Assembly (NCBI RefSeq): GCF_001270265.1
Contig: NZ_LGAP01000005.1
Coordinates: 124,001 to 188,000, forward strand
Direction: 5' to 3'
DNA length: 64,000 nt
Source of the DNA: Ensifer adhaerens
GTDB taxonomy: Bacteria > Pseudomonadota > Alphaproteobacteria > Rhizobiales > Rhizobiaceae
In this document: piece by piece, positions 44,659 through 52,374 of the stretch
Numbering within the stretch: the first letter of the stretch is position 1
Layout: the number at the start of each line of letters is the position of its first letter
Made by a program: the position numbers and the translations under genes
Notes under the pieces: model-generated
What the model was told of the DNA's origin: nothing
The model's input: only the letters and a program-made list of their open reading frames with translations
Databases searched by the model: none

Positions 44659-44889
44659 ATGAAACGTCTGTTTCCCATGGCGCTCCTGCCCATATTTTTG
44701 GGCGGATGCGCGACGACTATGCCGGCTGAGGTCACAAGCCTCGCCGATCCCTCGGAGAGTTCCGCTGGTGTCAACGGCCAGGCCTACCGAAGCCCCGTTG
44801 CCGGTTATGTCCACCGCGAGCCGGTTGGCCCAAAACCTTGGGTGCCGCTCAACGACGCCCAATCTCCCGCCAAGGGAGAGGCATCATGA
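44659..44889 (+). CDS. Small lipoprotein in copper cluster
   Basis: A 76-aa protein with a lipoprotein signal peptide: M-K-R-L-F-P-M-A-L-L-P-I-F-L-G-G-C, where L-G-G-C17 is the lipobox. The mature part is short, polar and proline-rich, with no recognised domain. Its stop overlaps the start of the TolC-like gene (ATGA at 44886), so the two are translationally coupled and may act together at the outer membrane. A small hairpin (TGACCGCG/CGCGGTCA at 44573-44591) lies upstream. Confidence 0.72.
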   Translation: MKRLFPMALLPIFLGGCATTMPAEVTSLADPSESSAGVNGQAYRSPVAGYVHREPVGPKPWVPLNDAQSPAKGEAS

Positions 44890-46337
44890 GCAGGCAAAGG
44901 TTCAAGCTTGCCGCGATCATCGGCTTGCCTTTGGCGCTTGCCGGCTGCGCGACAAACGCGGAGTATTCGGCAAATGATGCCGGTTTCACTGCCGTCGAGG
45001 CCAAGGTCGGCGCCGGCACGGCGAAGAAAAGCGTCTGGATCCAGAACCGCGAGCAGGCCGAACAAGCCGGAGCCCAGGTGAAGGCTCTGCTGGCACGCAA
45101 AACTGTCGACGCCGATACCGCCGTGCAGATCGCGCTTCTCAACAACAAGGGCCTGCAGGCCGCCTATGCCGATCTCGGCGAGGCGTCGGCGGATGCCTGG
45201 CAGGCAACGATGCTCCTTAACCCGACGGTTTCGATCGGCACCACCGGGATCGGAGCACCGGAGCTTGCAGCCTATCGGGCCATCGAAGGACTGGTCACCA
45301 CCAATATCCTGGCGCTCATGACGCGCGAGAAAACCATCGCCGTCGCGGACGCACGCTTCCGTCAGGCGCAGCTTGCGGCGGCCTTGCAGACACTTGCGCT
45401 TGCGGCGGAGACGCGCCGCGCATGGGTAGAGACGGTTTCGGCCTGGGAGACTGTCGCACAGCTCAACCGAGCGCAGGCCGCAGCCGACGCATCCTCCGAA
45501 CTCGCCGCCAAGCTCGGAGAAACTGGTTCCATGGGCAAGGGCGACCAGGCACGCGAGCACGTCTTCAATGCCGAACTCGCCGGCCAGGTGGCGGAAGCCC
45601 GCCTTGCCGCACGCCTTGCCAAGGAGAACCTCACCCGGAAAATGGGGCTTTGGGGCGGCGACGCCGATTACGAGGTGCCGAACCGGCTGCCTGATCTGCC
45701 GAAGACCCTTTCCCGCCGGGACAGCATCGAGGCCGAAGCGCTCAAACGCCGTGTCGACCTGCAGATGGCTCGCCTCGACCTCGACGCCGTGGCAAAATCC
45801 TATCGGTTAACGGAGGCGACACGCTTCGTCACCGATCTCACGCTCGTCGCAGGCGCCGAAGCCGAGCGCGAACGCGAAGACGGGGACACTAAGGTCGAAA
45901 CCACCGGCCAAGCGGAGCTGGAGTTTTCCATCCCGATCTTCGACAGCGGCCAGGCGCGCTTGCGCAAGGCCGAACTCGCGCATATGCGCGCCGCCAACCT
46001 GCTTGCCGAGAAAGCCGTCAACGTCCGCTCGGAAGCGCGGTCAGCCTACCAGGCCTATCGTTCGCGCTACGACATCGCCCGGCACTACCGCAACAATGTC
46101 GTGCCGTTGCGCACGAAGATCGAGGAGGAAGCCACCCTCAGCTACAACGGAATGATCACCAGCACTTTCGAGCTGCTCGCCGACACGCGCGCAAAGGTGA
46201 ACTCGGTGATCCTCTCCATCAACGCCAAACGCGACTTCTGGCTCGCGGACGCCGATCTGATGACGGCCATCCATGGCGGCGGTGCAGAGAGCGCGGAGGT
46301 TGAGACGGCCGCACCCGCAGCGGCCGATGCGGATTGA
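44886..46337 (+). CDS. TolC-like outer-membrane efflux lipoprotein
   Basis: A 483-aa outer-membrane factor of the TolC/CusC (OEP) class. The signal sequence ends in a lipobox L-A-L-A-G-C, so the mature protein is probably lipid-anchored. Two OEP repeats rich in long helices follow (for example A-A-D-A-S-S-E-L-A-A-K-L-G-E-T; A-E-L-A-H-M-R-A-A-N-L-L-A-E-K). It could form a channel for metal export. Oddly, no RND pump or membrane-fusion partner (CusA/CusB) is encoded nearby. GGGAGAGG precedes ATG 44886. The multicopper oxidase gene starts 8 bases after its stop. Confidence 0.88.
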   Translation: MSRQRFKLAAIIGLPLALAGCATNAEYSANDAGFTAVEAKVGAGTAKKSVWIQNREQAEQAGAQVKALLARKTVDADTAVQIALLNNKGLQAAYADLGEASADAWQATMLLNPTVSIGTTGIGAPELAAYRAIEGLVTTNILALMTREKTIAVADARFRQAQLAAALQTLALAAETRRAWVETVSAWETVAQLNRAQAAADASSELAAKLGETGSMGKGDQAREHVFNAELAGQVAEARLAARLAKENLTRKMGLWGGDADYEVPNRLPDLPKTLSRRDSIEAEALKRRVDLQMARLDLDAVAKSYRLTEATRFVTDLTLVAGAEAEREREDGDTKVETTGQAELEFSIPIFDSGQARLRKAELAHMRAANLLAEKAVNVRSEARSAYQAYRSRYDIARHYRNNVVPLRTKIEEEATLSYNGMITSTFELLADTRAKVNSVILSINAKRDFWLADADLMTAIHGGGAESAEVETAAPAAADAD

Positions 46338-46345
46338 AAGGGACC

Positions 46346-47701
46346 ATGACCATGTTCAACAGACGACAAATCCTCGGCGCAGGCGCGGCACTCGTTTCCA
46401 CCACGGCCTGGGCACAGACCTCGACATCCGGCCTGCCGGAGGCGGCAGGCATGGACAATGCCGCCACACAAAAACCGCTTGTGCCGACGAGCGGCCCGGA
46501 CTACCAGCCGGTCGTCACGCTCAATGGCTGGACGCTGCCGCACCGGATGAACAACGGCGTCAAGGAGTTCCACCTGGTCGCCGAGCCGGTGGAACGCGAG
46601 ATGGCCGACGGCATGACCGCCTACCTCTGGGGCTATAATGGCCAGTCTCCGGGTCCAACGATCGAGGCGGTCGAGGGCGACCGGGTGCGCATCTTCGTCA
46701 CCAACAAACTGCCGGAGCACACCACGATCCATTGGCACGGCATGATCCTGCCATCGGGGATGGATGGTGTCGGCGGCCTGTCGCAACCGCATATCCCGGC
46801 GGGCAAGACGTTCGTCTACGAGTTCGATCTCGTGAAGTCCGGCACGTTCATGTACCATCCGCATGCCGACGAAATGGTGCAGATGGCCATGGGCATGATG
46901 GGCTTCTTCGTCATCCACCCGAAGGATCCGGCCTTCATGCGCGTCGACCGCGACTTCGTCTTCCTGCTCAACGCCTACGACATCGACCCGGGCACCTATG
47001 TCCCGCGCATCATGGAGATGACGGACTTCAACATGTGGTGCTGGAACAGCCGGATCTTCCCGGACATCGACCCGCTGGTTGTTTCCAAGAATGATCGGGT
47101 GCGGGTGCGCGTCGGCAACCTCACCATGACCAACCATCCGATCCACATGCACGGCTACGATTTCGAGGTGACCTGCACCGACGGCGGTTGGGTCCGCCCG
47201 GAAGCCCGATGGCCGGAGGTCTCGATCGACATTCCCGTCGGCGCCATGCGCGCCTATGAGTTCGATGCCAAGTACGAAGGCGATTGGGCGATCCATTGCC
47301 ACAAATCGCACCACACGATGAATGCGATGGGCCACGATATCCCGACCTTCATCGGTGCCGACAAGACCCAGGTCGCGGCCAAGATCCGCAAGATCAAGCC
47401 CGACTACATGCCCATGGGCACGGCCGGGATGGCCGACATGGGCGAAATGGAAATGCCGCTTCCCGACAACACGATCCCGATGATGACGGGCTGGGGCCCG
47501 CACGGTGCGTTGGAAATGGGCGGCATGTTCTCGGTGGTGAAGGTGCGCGATGGCATCTCCGCCGGCGATTACAGCGACCCCGGCTGGTACGAAAACCCAC
47601 CGGGAACGCAGGCCTGGGAATGGACCGGCGCGCTGCCGGAGGCCACCCGCGCAACCGATGCCAAGACAGTGATCACGCCGCCGCCCGCAAGAAAAGGCTG
47701 A
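46346..47701 (+). CDS. Multicopper oxidase, periplasmic
   Basis: A 451-aa multicopper oxidase that probably oxidises Cu(I) to less harmful Cu(II) in the periplasm. A twin-arginine signal (N-R-R-Q-I-L-G-A-G, then A-W-A-Q) indicates export in folded form. Copper-ligand motifs of the type 1/2/3 sites are visible: T-I-H-W-H-G, Y-H-P-H-A-D, H-P-I-H-M-H-G and I-H-C-H-K-S-H-H-T-M-N-A-M. The Met-rich tail (M-A-D-M-G-E-M-E-M-P) may bind substrate copper. ATG 46346 follows AAAGGG; ATG 46352 is possible. A cupredoxin and a CusF-like protein follow. Confidence 0.92.
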   Translation: MTMFNRRQILGAGAALVSTTAWAQTSTSGLPEAAGMDNAATQKPLVPTSGPDYQPVVTLNGWTLPHRMNNGVKEFHLVAEPVEREMADGMTAYLWGYNGQSPGPTIEAVEGDRVRIFVTNKLPEHTTIHWHGMILPSGMDGVGGLSQPHIPAGKTFVYEFDLVKSGTFMYHPHADEMVQMAMGMMGFFVIHPKDPAFMRVDRDFVFLLNAYDIDPGTYVPRIMEMTDFNMWCWNSRIFPDIDPLVVSKNDRVRVRVGNLTMTNHPIHMHGYDFEVTCTDGGWVRPEARWPEVSIDIPVGAMRAYEFDAKYEGDWAIHCHKSHHTMNAMGHDIPTFIGADKTQVAAKIRKIKPDYMPMGTAGMADMGEMEMPLPDNTIPMMTGWGPHGALEMGGMFSVVKVRDGISAGDYSDPGWYENPPGTQAWEWTGALPEATRATDAKTVITPPPARKG

Positions 47702-47739
47702 CCGCCATGACCTCTACCAACGCAACCAAGGAAACCAAG

Positions 47740-48225
47740 ATGAAGACGACACTATTCGCACTGGCGTTCCTCGCCGCATCCTCACTCGCCTCGCCGATGC
47801 TCGCCAGTGGCTCCCACGCCGGCGGCCATGATGCCATGTCGATCGGAGAGCCGGGCGACGCCAAGAAGGCGACGCAGACTGTGCGCGTGACGATGAAGGA
47901 AACCGAAGACGGCAAGATGATCTTCACGCCGGCCAGCATCAAGGTCCGCCAGGGGCAGACCGTGCGCTTCGCCATCAAGAATGTCGGCGAGCTCGAGCAT
48001 GAGTTCGTGCTCGACGACAAGGCGCAGATCCAGGAACACAAGGCAGCGATGGAGAAGTTTCCGGACATGGAACACGCTGATCCGAATGCCATCCGGCTCG
48101 AGCCCGGCAAATCCGGCGAGATCGTCTGGACTTTCACCAACAACGGCACTTTCGAGTTCGCCTGCCTGGTCCCTGGCCACTACGACGCCGGCATGCATGG
48201 GCCGCTCGAAGTTGTGAAGAAGTAA
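47740..48225 (+). CDS. Periplasmic cupredoxin (plastocyanin/azurin-like)
   Basis: A 161-aa exported protein with a cupredoxin domain at residues about 45-160. The type 1 copper ligands are H87 (L-E-H-E-F), C142, H147 and M152 (A-C-L-V-P-G-H-Y-D-A-G-M), in the usual C-x4-H-x4-M spacing. A signal peptide covers residues 1-23, followed by a His/Met-containing linker (S-H-A-G-G-H-D-A-M). ATG 47740 follows AAGGA; ATG 47707 is a longer option. It probably passes electrons or copper to or from the oxidase encoded just upstream. Confidence 0.9.
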   Translation: MKTTLFALAFLAASSLASPMLASGSHAGGHDAMSIGEPGDAKKATQTVRVTMKETEDGKMIFTPASIKVRQGQTVRFAIKNVGELEHEFVLDDKAQIQEHKAAMEKFPDMEHADPNAIRLEPGKSGEIVWTFTNNGTFEFACLVPGHYDAGMHGPLEVVKK

Positions 48226-48251
48226 CCGTAACCCATTGAAAGGATGACATC

Positions 48252-48524
48252 ATGAAAACGTTTGTAACGTTGCTCGCCACCCTGGTCATGGCCGTATCGG
48301 CCCATGCGGCGGAATTCACCAAGGGAACGGTCAAGAAGCTGGATACCTCGGCCAAGAAAGTGACGATCGCCCATGAGGATCTCAAGAACCTCGACATGCC
48401 TGCCATGACCATGGTGTTCCGGATCAAGGATGAGGCGATACTGGCCAAGCTGAAGGAAGGTGCCGCGATCGAATTCGTCGCCGACCGGGTGGATGGCAAG
48501 CTCACCGTGACCGAGATCAAGTAA
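48252..48524 (+). CDS. CusF-like periplasmic copper-binding protein
   Basis: A 90-aa exported protein of the CusF/YdeP-like fold, with a signal peptide ending A-H-A-A at about residue 20. The metal region has H41 and M-P-A-M52-T-M54. In E. coli CusF the ligands are His36, Met47 and Met49, with Trp44 stacking on the ion; here that tryptophan position is M49 (L-D-M-P-A-M-T-M), so copper would be held by an extra Met rather than capped by Trp. AAAGGA lies upstream of ATG 48252. It continues the oxidase-cupredoxin transcript. Confidence 0.88.
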   Translation: MKTFVTLLATLVMAVSAHAAEFTKGTVKKLDTSAKKVTIAHEDLKNLDMPAMTMVFRIKDEAILAKLKEGAAIEFVADRVDGKLTVTEIK

Positions 48525-48530
48525 TCCAAT

Positions 48531-48569
48531 GCCCAAGGCCCGGTATAACAACAATTCCGGGCCTTGGGC
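48531..48569. terminator. Perfect 13-bp hairpin after cusF-like gene
   Basis: GCCCAAGGCCCGG (48531-48543) and CCGGGCCTTGGGC (48557-48569) pair perfectly across a 13-base loop. It starts seven bases after the stop. Without a T-tract it may be a partial terminator or a 3' stabiliser that lowers expression of the next gene. Confidence 0.5.
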
Positions 48570-48602
48570 GACCAAGCCGAACAGCCAAGAAAGGAGCGTC
48601 CG

Positions 48603-49070
48603 ATGATGGACGTCAAACGCAGACATTTCATCGCCGGTGCGATCATGGGCATAACGATGCTCACAGCCGGCGTGGCGATCGCAGCAGGCCCGATGACGGT
48701 CTACAAGGATCCGCAATGCGGCTGCTGCGAACAATGGGCGGAAGCGATGGAAGCCGCAGGCTTCAAGGTCGACATCCGCGATGAAGCCGACATGACGCCG
48801 ATCAAGACACGGTTCTCCGTTCCGGCCGACATGGAGGGTTGCCATACCGCCGTCATCGACGGCTACGTCGTCGAGGGGCATGTGCCGCTCGAGGCCGTGC
48901 AGAAGCTTGTGTCCGAAAAGCCGGATATATCAGGCATTGCCGTGCCCGGCATGCCTTCAGGTTCGCTCGGCATGGGCAACGACCCGCAGGCGTCCTACGA
49001 TGTCTACACCATCGCCAACACCTCCAGCGCAGCGGGGACCGTCTACTACAAGGTGCGGCCGGCGCAATAG
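48603..49070 (+). CDS. DUF411 family copper-resistance protein
   Basis: A 155-aa DUF411 protein, called CopG in some copper clusters. The N-terminus has K-R-R-H-F-I-A-G and a hydrophobic stretch, a likely twin-arginine signal. The mature protein has D-P-Q-C39-G-C41-C42 in a thioredoxin-like setting, and ends with the D-V-Y-T-I-A/x family pattern. A role in periplasmic copper redox or binding is inferred from the family. AAAGGAG precedes ATG 48603 (a second ATG follows). It is the last gene of the copper island; the next gene is on the other strand. Confidence 0.87.
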   Translation: MMDVKRRHFIAGAIMGITMLTAGVAIAAGPMTVYKDPQCGCCEQWAEAMEAAGFKVDIRDEADMTPIKTRFSVPADMEGCHTAVIDGYVVEGHVPLEAVQKLVSEKPDISGIAVPGMPSGSLGMGNDPQASYDVYTIANTSSAAGTVYYKVRPAQ

Positions 49071-49097
49071 CGCCCTGACACCACGGCCGGCATTTCC

Positions 49098-49778
49098 TCA
49101 GGCGGCGCGCCAGGCGCCGTCTTCTGCTCGAGCCAGCAAGGGCGTGCGGAACACACCGATCACGCGTTCCGGCCAGGGCGTTGCGAGATCGGCCAGAGGC
49201 TGTCGCCAACGCTCGGTCTGCAGCATGGCCGCACCAATCGCGATCGGCTCCACGCCGCAGGTCTCCATCAGCGTCAGGCCGGCAACGATCGACGTGCCGC
49301 TGGAGATAACATCATCGATGAGCACCACTCGCTTGCCCTCAAGCAGCAGCCGCATGCGCGGATCGACGTAGAGCCGCTTCTTCTGGTCGGGCGTGGTGAT
49401 CGACGACAGCGGCACGGAGAGATCATCGACATACCAGAACTTTCGCGACGTCCCGAGCGGCACGTAACGCGCATGTCCGAGCTTGCGGGCAACGGCGGCG
49501 GCCAAAGTCAGCCCCAGCGTCGGCAGGCCGGCGATAACATCCGGTTCGAACGGCGCAAGCCTGGCAGCCAGTTCCGTTGCCAATGCTTCTTCGACCGCAA
49601 AACTCGCCTGATTGATGATAAGCGACGCCAGCGCGTGTTTGCCATCGGAGAGTTGACGGATCGGCAGCAGGATCTGGCGACCGTCTGCAAGAGTTGCTGG
49701 GAAGAAATCGCGATAACCGCTTCCAGTATCGAAACTTTTCGGCGGAAATACATCCTGCCAGAATTCATGCGGCTGCAT
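49098..49778 (-). CDS. Phosphoribosyltransferase family protein
   Basis: A 226-aa type I phosphoribosyltransferase. The PRPP-binding motif V-V-L-I-D-D-V-I-S-S-G-T-S is at residues 151-163, and the G-L-P-T-L-G-L loop is at 84-90. It resembles adenine phosphoribosyltransferase-like proteins, but the substrate-binding hood does not let me name the base. GAGGA precedes ATG 49778; an in-frame ATG eight codons earlier is possible. It stands alone between the copper island and an M20 amidohydrolase. A salvage role would suit the purine theme but is not shown. Confidence 0.8.
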   Translation of the reverse strand: MQPHEFWQDVFPPKSFDTGSGYRDFFPATLADGRQILLPIRQLSDGKHALASLIINQASFAVEEALATELAARLAPFEPDVIAGLPTLGLTLAAAVARKLGHARYVPLGTSRKFWYVDDLSVPLSSITTPDQKKRLYVDPRMRLLLEGKRVVLIDDVISSGTSIVAGLTLMETCGVEPIAIGAAMLQTERWRQPLADLATPWPERVIGVFRTPLLARAEDGAWRAA

Positions 49779-49970
49779 CGGTACTGTCCTCTTCTGCGCC
49801 ACTCAGGCTTCGAACGAAGGCGATGAAAATACCGGACCACTGTTCTGGTTCCGGCGGTTTTCGTCTATACCGTTTACCACTTCGATCAAACCGAAAGGGC
49901 GCCCCGACAGACGCAAATCTGGGGAATTCGTTGGCCCTTCTCCAACAGACATGCAAGGAACTGCCAGACA

Positions 49971-51152
49971 ATGCGCGTGCCAGATGGGATCACCAACGAC
50001 CTGCCCTTCCTCACCGAATTCCGTCGCGATCTGCACGCCCACCCGGAGCTTGGCTTCGAGGAGGTTCGCACAAGCGATCTGGTCGCGAAACTGCTTGAAG
50101 AAGCCGGCCTTAAAGTCCACCGTGGCCTTGGAAAAACCGGTGTAGTCGGCACCTTGCAGATCGGCAACGGCACCCGCTCGATCGGCCTGCGCGCCGATAT
50201 GGATGCGCTCGCCATGCCCGAACTTGGCGAGCGGCCGTACAAGTCGAAGGAAGCCGGCAAGATGCATGCCTGCGGCCATGACGGCCACACCGCCATGCTT
50301 CTTGGCGCCGCCCGCCAACTCGCCAGGACGCGCAATTTTTCCGGCACGGTGCATTTCATTTTTCAGCCGGCCGAAGAAGGTCGCGGTGGTGCGAAACGCA
50401 TGGTCGAGGATGGCCTCTTCCGGCTTTTCCCCTGCGACGCGGTCTACGGCCTGCACAACATGCCCGGCCTCGATCCCGACGAGATGGCCGTGGTGGCGGG
50501 ACCGCAGCTCGCCTCTTCCGACAGCTGGCGGCTGACCTTCCGCGGCGTCGGCACCCATGGCGCCAAGCCGCATCTCGGCCGCGACCCGGTGACGGCAGCC
50601 GGCACCTTCCTCGCCTCGCTGCAGTCGATCGTCGGCCGTGTCGTCGACCCGCTGCAGCCAGCCGTCGTCAGCGCCTGTTCGGTGCGCGCCGGCGACCCGA
50701 AGGCGCTCAACGTCATCCCGGATACGGTCGAGATTGGCGGTACGGCCCGCGCCTACACGCCTTTGGTCCGCGACCAGCTTGAGGAAGAGATCGGCCGTCT
50801 GGCGCGAGGCACGGCCGAGATGTACGGCATCCAGGTCGACTACGCGTTTGAGCGTCGTATTCCGCCCGTGGTCAATGACGCCGATGCGAGCGAACGCGCG
50901 CTCTCGGCAGCCCGCGCCGTCTTCGGAGAAAAGACGCGAACACAGTTTCCGCCATCGACCGCCGGCGACGACTTCGCCTTCTTCGGGCTCGAAGCTCCGG
51001 GGTGCTACGTCTGGCTCGGCAACGGACCCGCCGTCGATGGCGCCCTTCACCACAACACGGCCTATGACTTCAACGACGCGGCGATCGGTCCCGGCGTCAG
51101 CTTCTGGACGACATTGGTGGAACAGGAGCTGAGTGCTTCGGCAGACCGTTGA
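49971..51152 (+). CDS. M20-family amidohydrolase (hippurate hydrolase-like)
   Basis: A 393-aa metal-dependent amidohydrolase of the M20D group, which removes acyl groups from amino acids or cleaves related amides. Metal ligands are visible: C101 and H103 in M-H-A-C-G-H-D-G-H-T, E-E in Q-P-A-E-E-G-R-G-G, the G-L-H-N-M-P histidine, and a final H in G-A-L-H-H-N-T. The central dimerisation insert (S-D-S-W-R-L-T-F-R-G-V-G-T-H-G-A-K-P-H) is complete. AAGGA lies 12 bases before ATG 49971. The natural substrate (hippurate, N-acyl amino acid or IAA conjugate) is not known. Confidence 0.88.
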   Translation: MRVPDGITNDLPFLTEFRRDLHAHPELGFEEVRTSDLVAKLLEEAGLKVHRGLGKTGVVGTLQIGNGTRSIGLRADMDALAMPELGERPYKSKEAGKMHACGHDGHTAMLLGAARQLARTRNFSGTVHFIFQPAEEGRGGAKRMVEDGLFRLFPCDAVYGLHNMPGLDPDEMAVVAGPQLASSDSWRLTFRGVGTHGAKPHLGRDPVTAAGTFLASLQSIVGRVVDPLQPAVVSACSVRAGDPKALNVIPDTVEIGGTARAYTPLVRDQLEEEIGRLARGTAEMYGIQVDYAFERRIPPVVNDADASERALSAARAVFGEKTRTQFPPSTAGDDFAFFGLEAPGCYVWLGNGPAVDGALHHNTAYDFNDAAIGPGVSFWTTLVEQELSASADR

Positions 51153-51265
51153 TCAGGGAACGTGTTGTCGAAAAATGTCGGCGACCTTGATTGCGTTTTA
51201 GGTCTCCAACGCAAAATAGGCCGGGCACAGTCCGGTGGCGAATACCCGCGCCAATGGAGACTTTC

Positions 51266-52318
51266 ATGCACAAATACGCCCTATGCCTCGCCGTATTGAC
51301 ATGCTTCGCCGCGAGCACCGCGCTCGCCGGTCCGGTCGGCTTCAAGCAGACGACGCTGGCGGATGCCAGCAGCGACCGGCCTCTGGACGTCGCCATTCTG
51401 TACCCCGCTGCGAACGACGGAAAAACCGAGATCGTCGGAGAGACGCCGGCCTGGACCGGCTTGGCGTTGGCGCGTGACGCAACGCCCTTGCCGTGGCAAC
51501 ACCCGCTTGTCGTCGTATCGCATGGCTATGGCGGGACCTGGCGCAACCAGCTCTGGCTCGCCGATCAACTCGCGCGCCGCGGTTATGTCGTCGCGGCTCC
51601 GAACCATCCGGGGACAACCGCCTTCGACCGTTCGCCCCGTCAGGCCGCCCGGCTTTCGGAGCGCCCGCGCGATCTTAGCCGCGCCATCGATGCGGTGATG
51701 GCCGACCCGGCAATTGCCGGCAGCATCGATGCGTCCCGGATAGCGGCAGTCGGCCACTCGCTCGGCGGATGGACCGTCATGGCCATCGCCGGCGCACGGT
51801 TCGACGAAGGACAACTCCTGGAAGACTGCAAATCGAAGGCAAGCCCGATCGCCTGCAAGGTCTACGATGAACTCGGCATCGAGCAGACCACCGGAGCGGC
51901 AGCGCAACTCGGGATGGATCTCGCCGACAGGCGGGTAAAAGCCGTCGTTTCTCTCGATCTTGGTCTTGCGCGCGGGTTTACGTCGGCAAGCCTGGCGACG
52001 GTGCAGATCCCGGTACTCGTCGTCGGTGCCGGTGTCGAGGTTGGCGCCAGATCCGCGAAACTGGAATCGGGCTATCTCGCCGACCGGCTGCCGCAGAGCA
52101 CGTCTCGCTATCTCGAGATAGCGGACGCCGCGCATTTCAGCTTCCTGCAAATTTGCAAGCCCGGCGCCAGGGCGTTGATCGAGGCGGAAACGCCGGGTGA
52201 TGGCGTCGTATGCGACGACGGTGACGGTCGGGATAGAGCGACCATTCATCGGGATACGGCGAAGGCGATCGCAGGCTTTCTCGACACGACCTTGAATATT
52301 CAGCAGCCACTGCGCTAG
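51266..52318 (+). CDS. Exported alpha/beta hydrolase (dienelactone hydrolase-like)
   Basis: A 350-aa alpha/beta hydrolase with an N-terminal signal peptide (L-C-L-A-V-L-T-C-F-A-A-S-T-A-L-A-G). The oxyanion region V-V-S-H-G-Y-G-G (residues 83-90) and the nucleophile elbow G-H-S165-L-G-G are present; a late D-A-A-H-F-S provides the catalytic histidine. The pattern is like the platelet-activating-factor acetylhydrolase/dienelactone hydrolase group, so esters are likely substrates. ATG 51266 has GGAG at a good distance; ATG 51254 lies upstream. It stands alone, convergent with ade. Confidence 0.82.
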   Translation: MHKYALCLAVLTCFAASTALAGPVGFKQTTLADASSDRPLDVAILYPAANDGKTEIVGETPAWTGLALARDATPLPWQHPLVVVSHGYGGTWRNQLWLADQLARRGYVVAAPNHPGTTAFDRSPRQAARLSERPRDLSRAIDAVMADPAIAGSIDASRIAAVGHSLGGWTVMAIAGARFDEGQLLEDCKSKASPIACKVYDELGIEQTTGAAAQLGMDLADRRVKAVVSLDLGLARGFTSASLATVQIPVLVVGAGVEVGARSAKLESGYLADRLPQSTSRYLEIADAAHFSFLQICKPGARALIEAETPGDGVVCDDGDGRDRATIHRDTAKAIAGFLDTTLNIQQPLR

Positions 52319-52340
52319 CCGTTCCGGCGAGCGCAAAGAC

Positions 52341-52368
52341 AAGCGAGGCGGCAAGCGTCGCCCCGCTT
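52341..52368. terminator. Hairpin between convergent hydrolase and ade genes
   Basis: AAGCG-A-GGCG pairs with CGCC-C-CGCTT around an 8-base loop. Its place between two converging genes suggests a shared terminator, though there is no clear T-run. Confidence 0.4.
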
Positions 52369-52374
52369 GATGCA

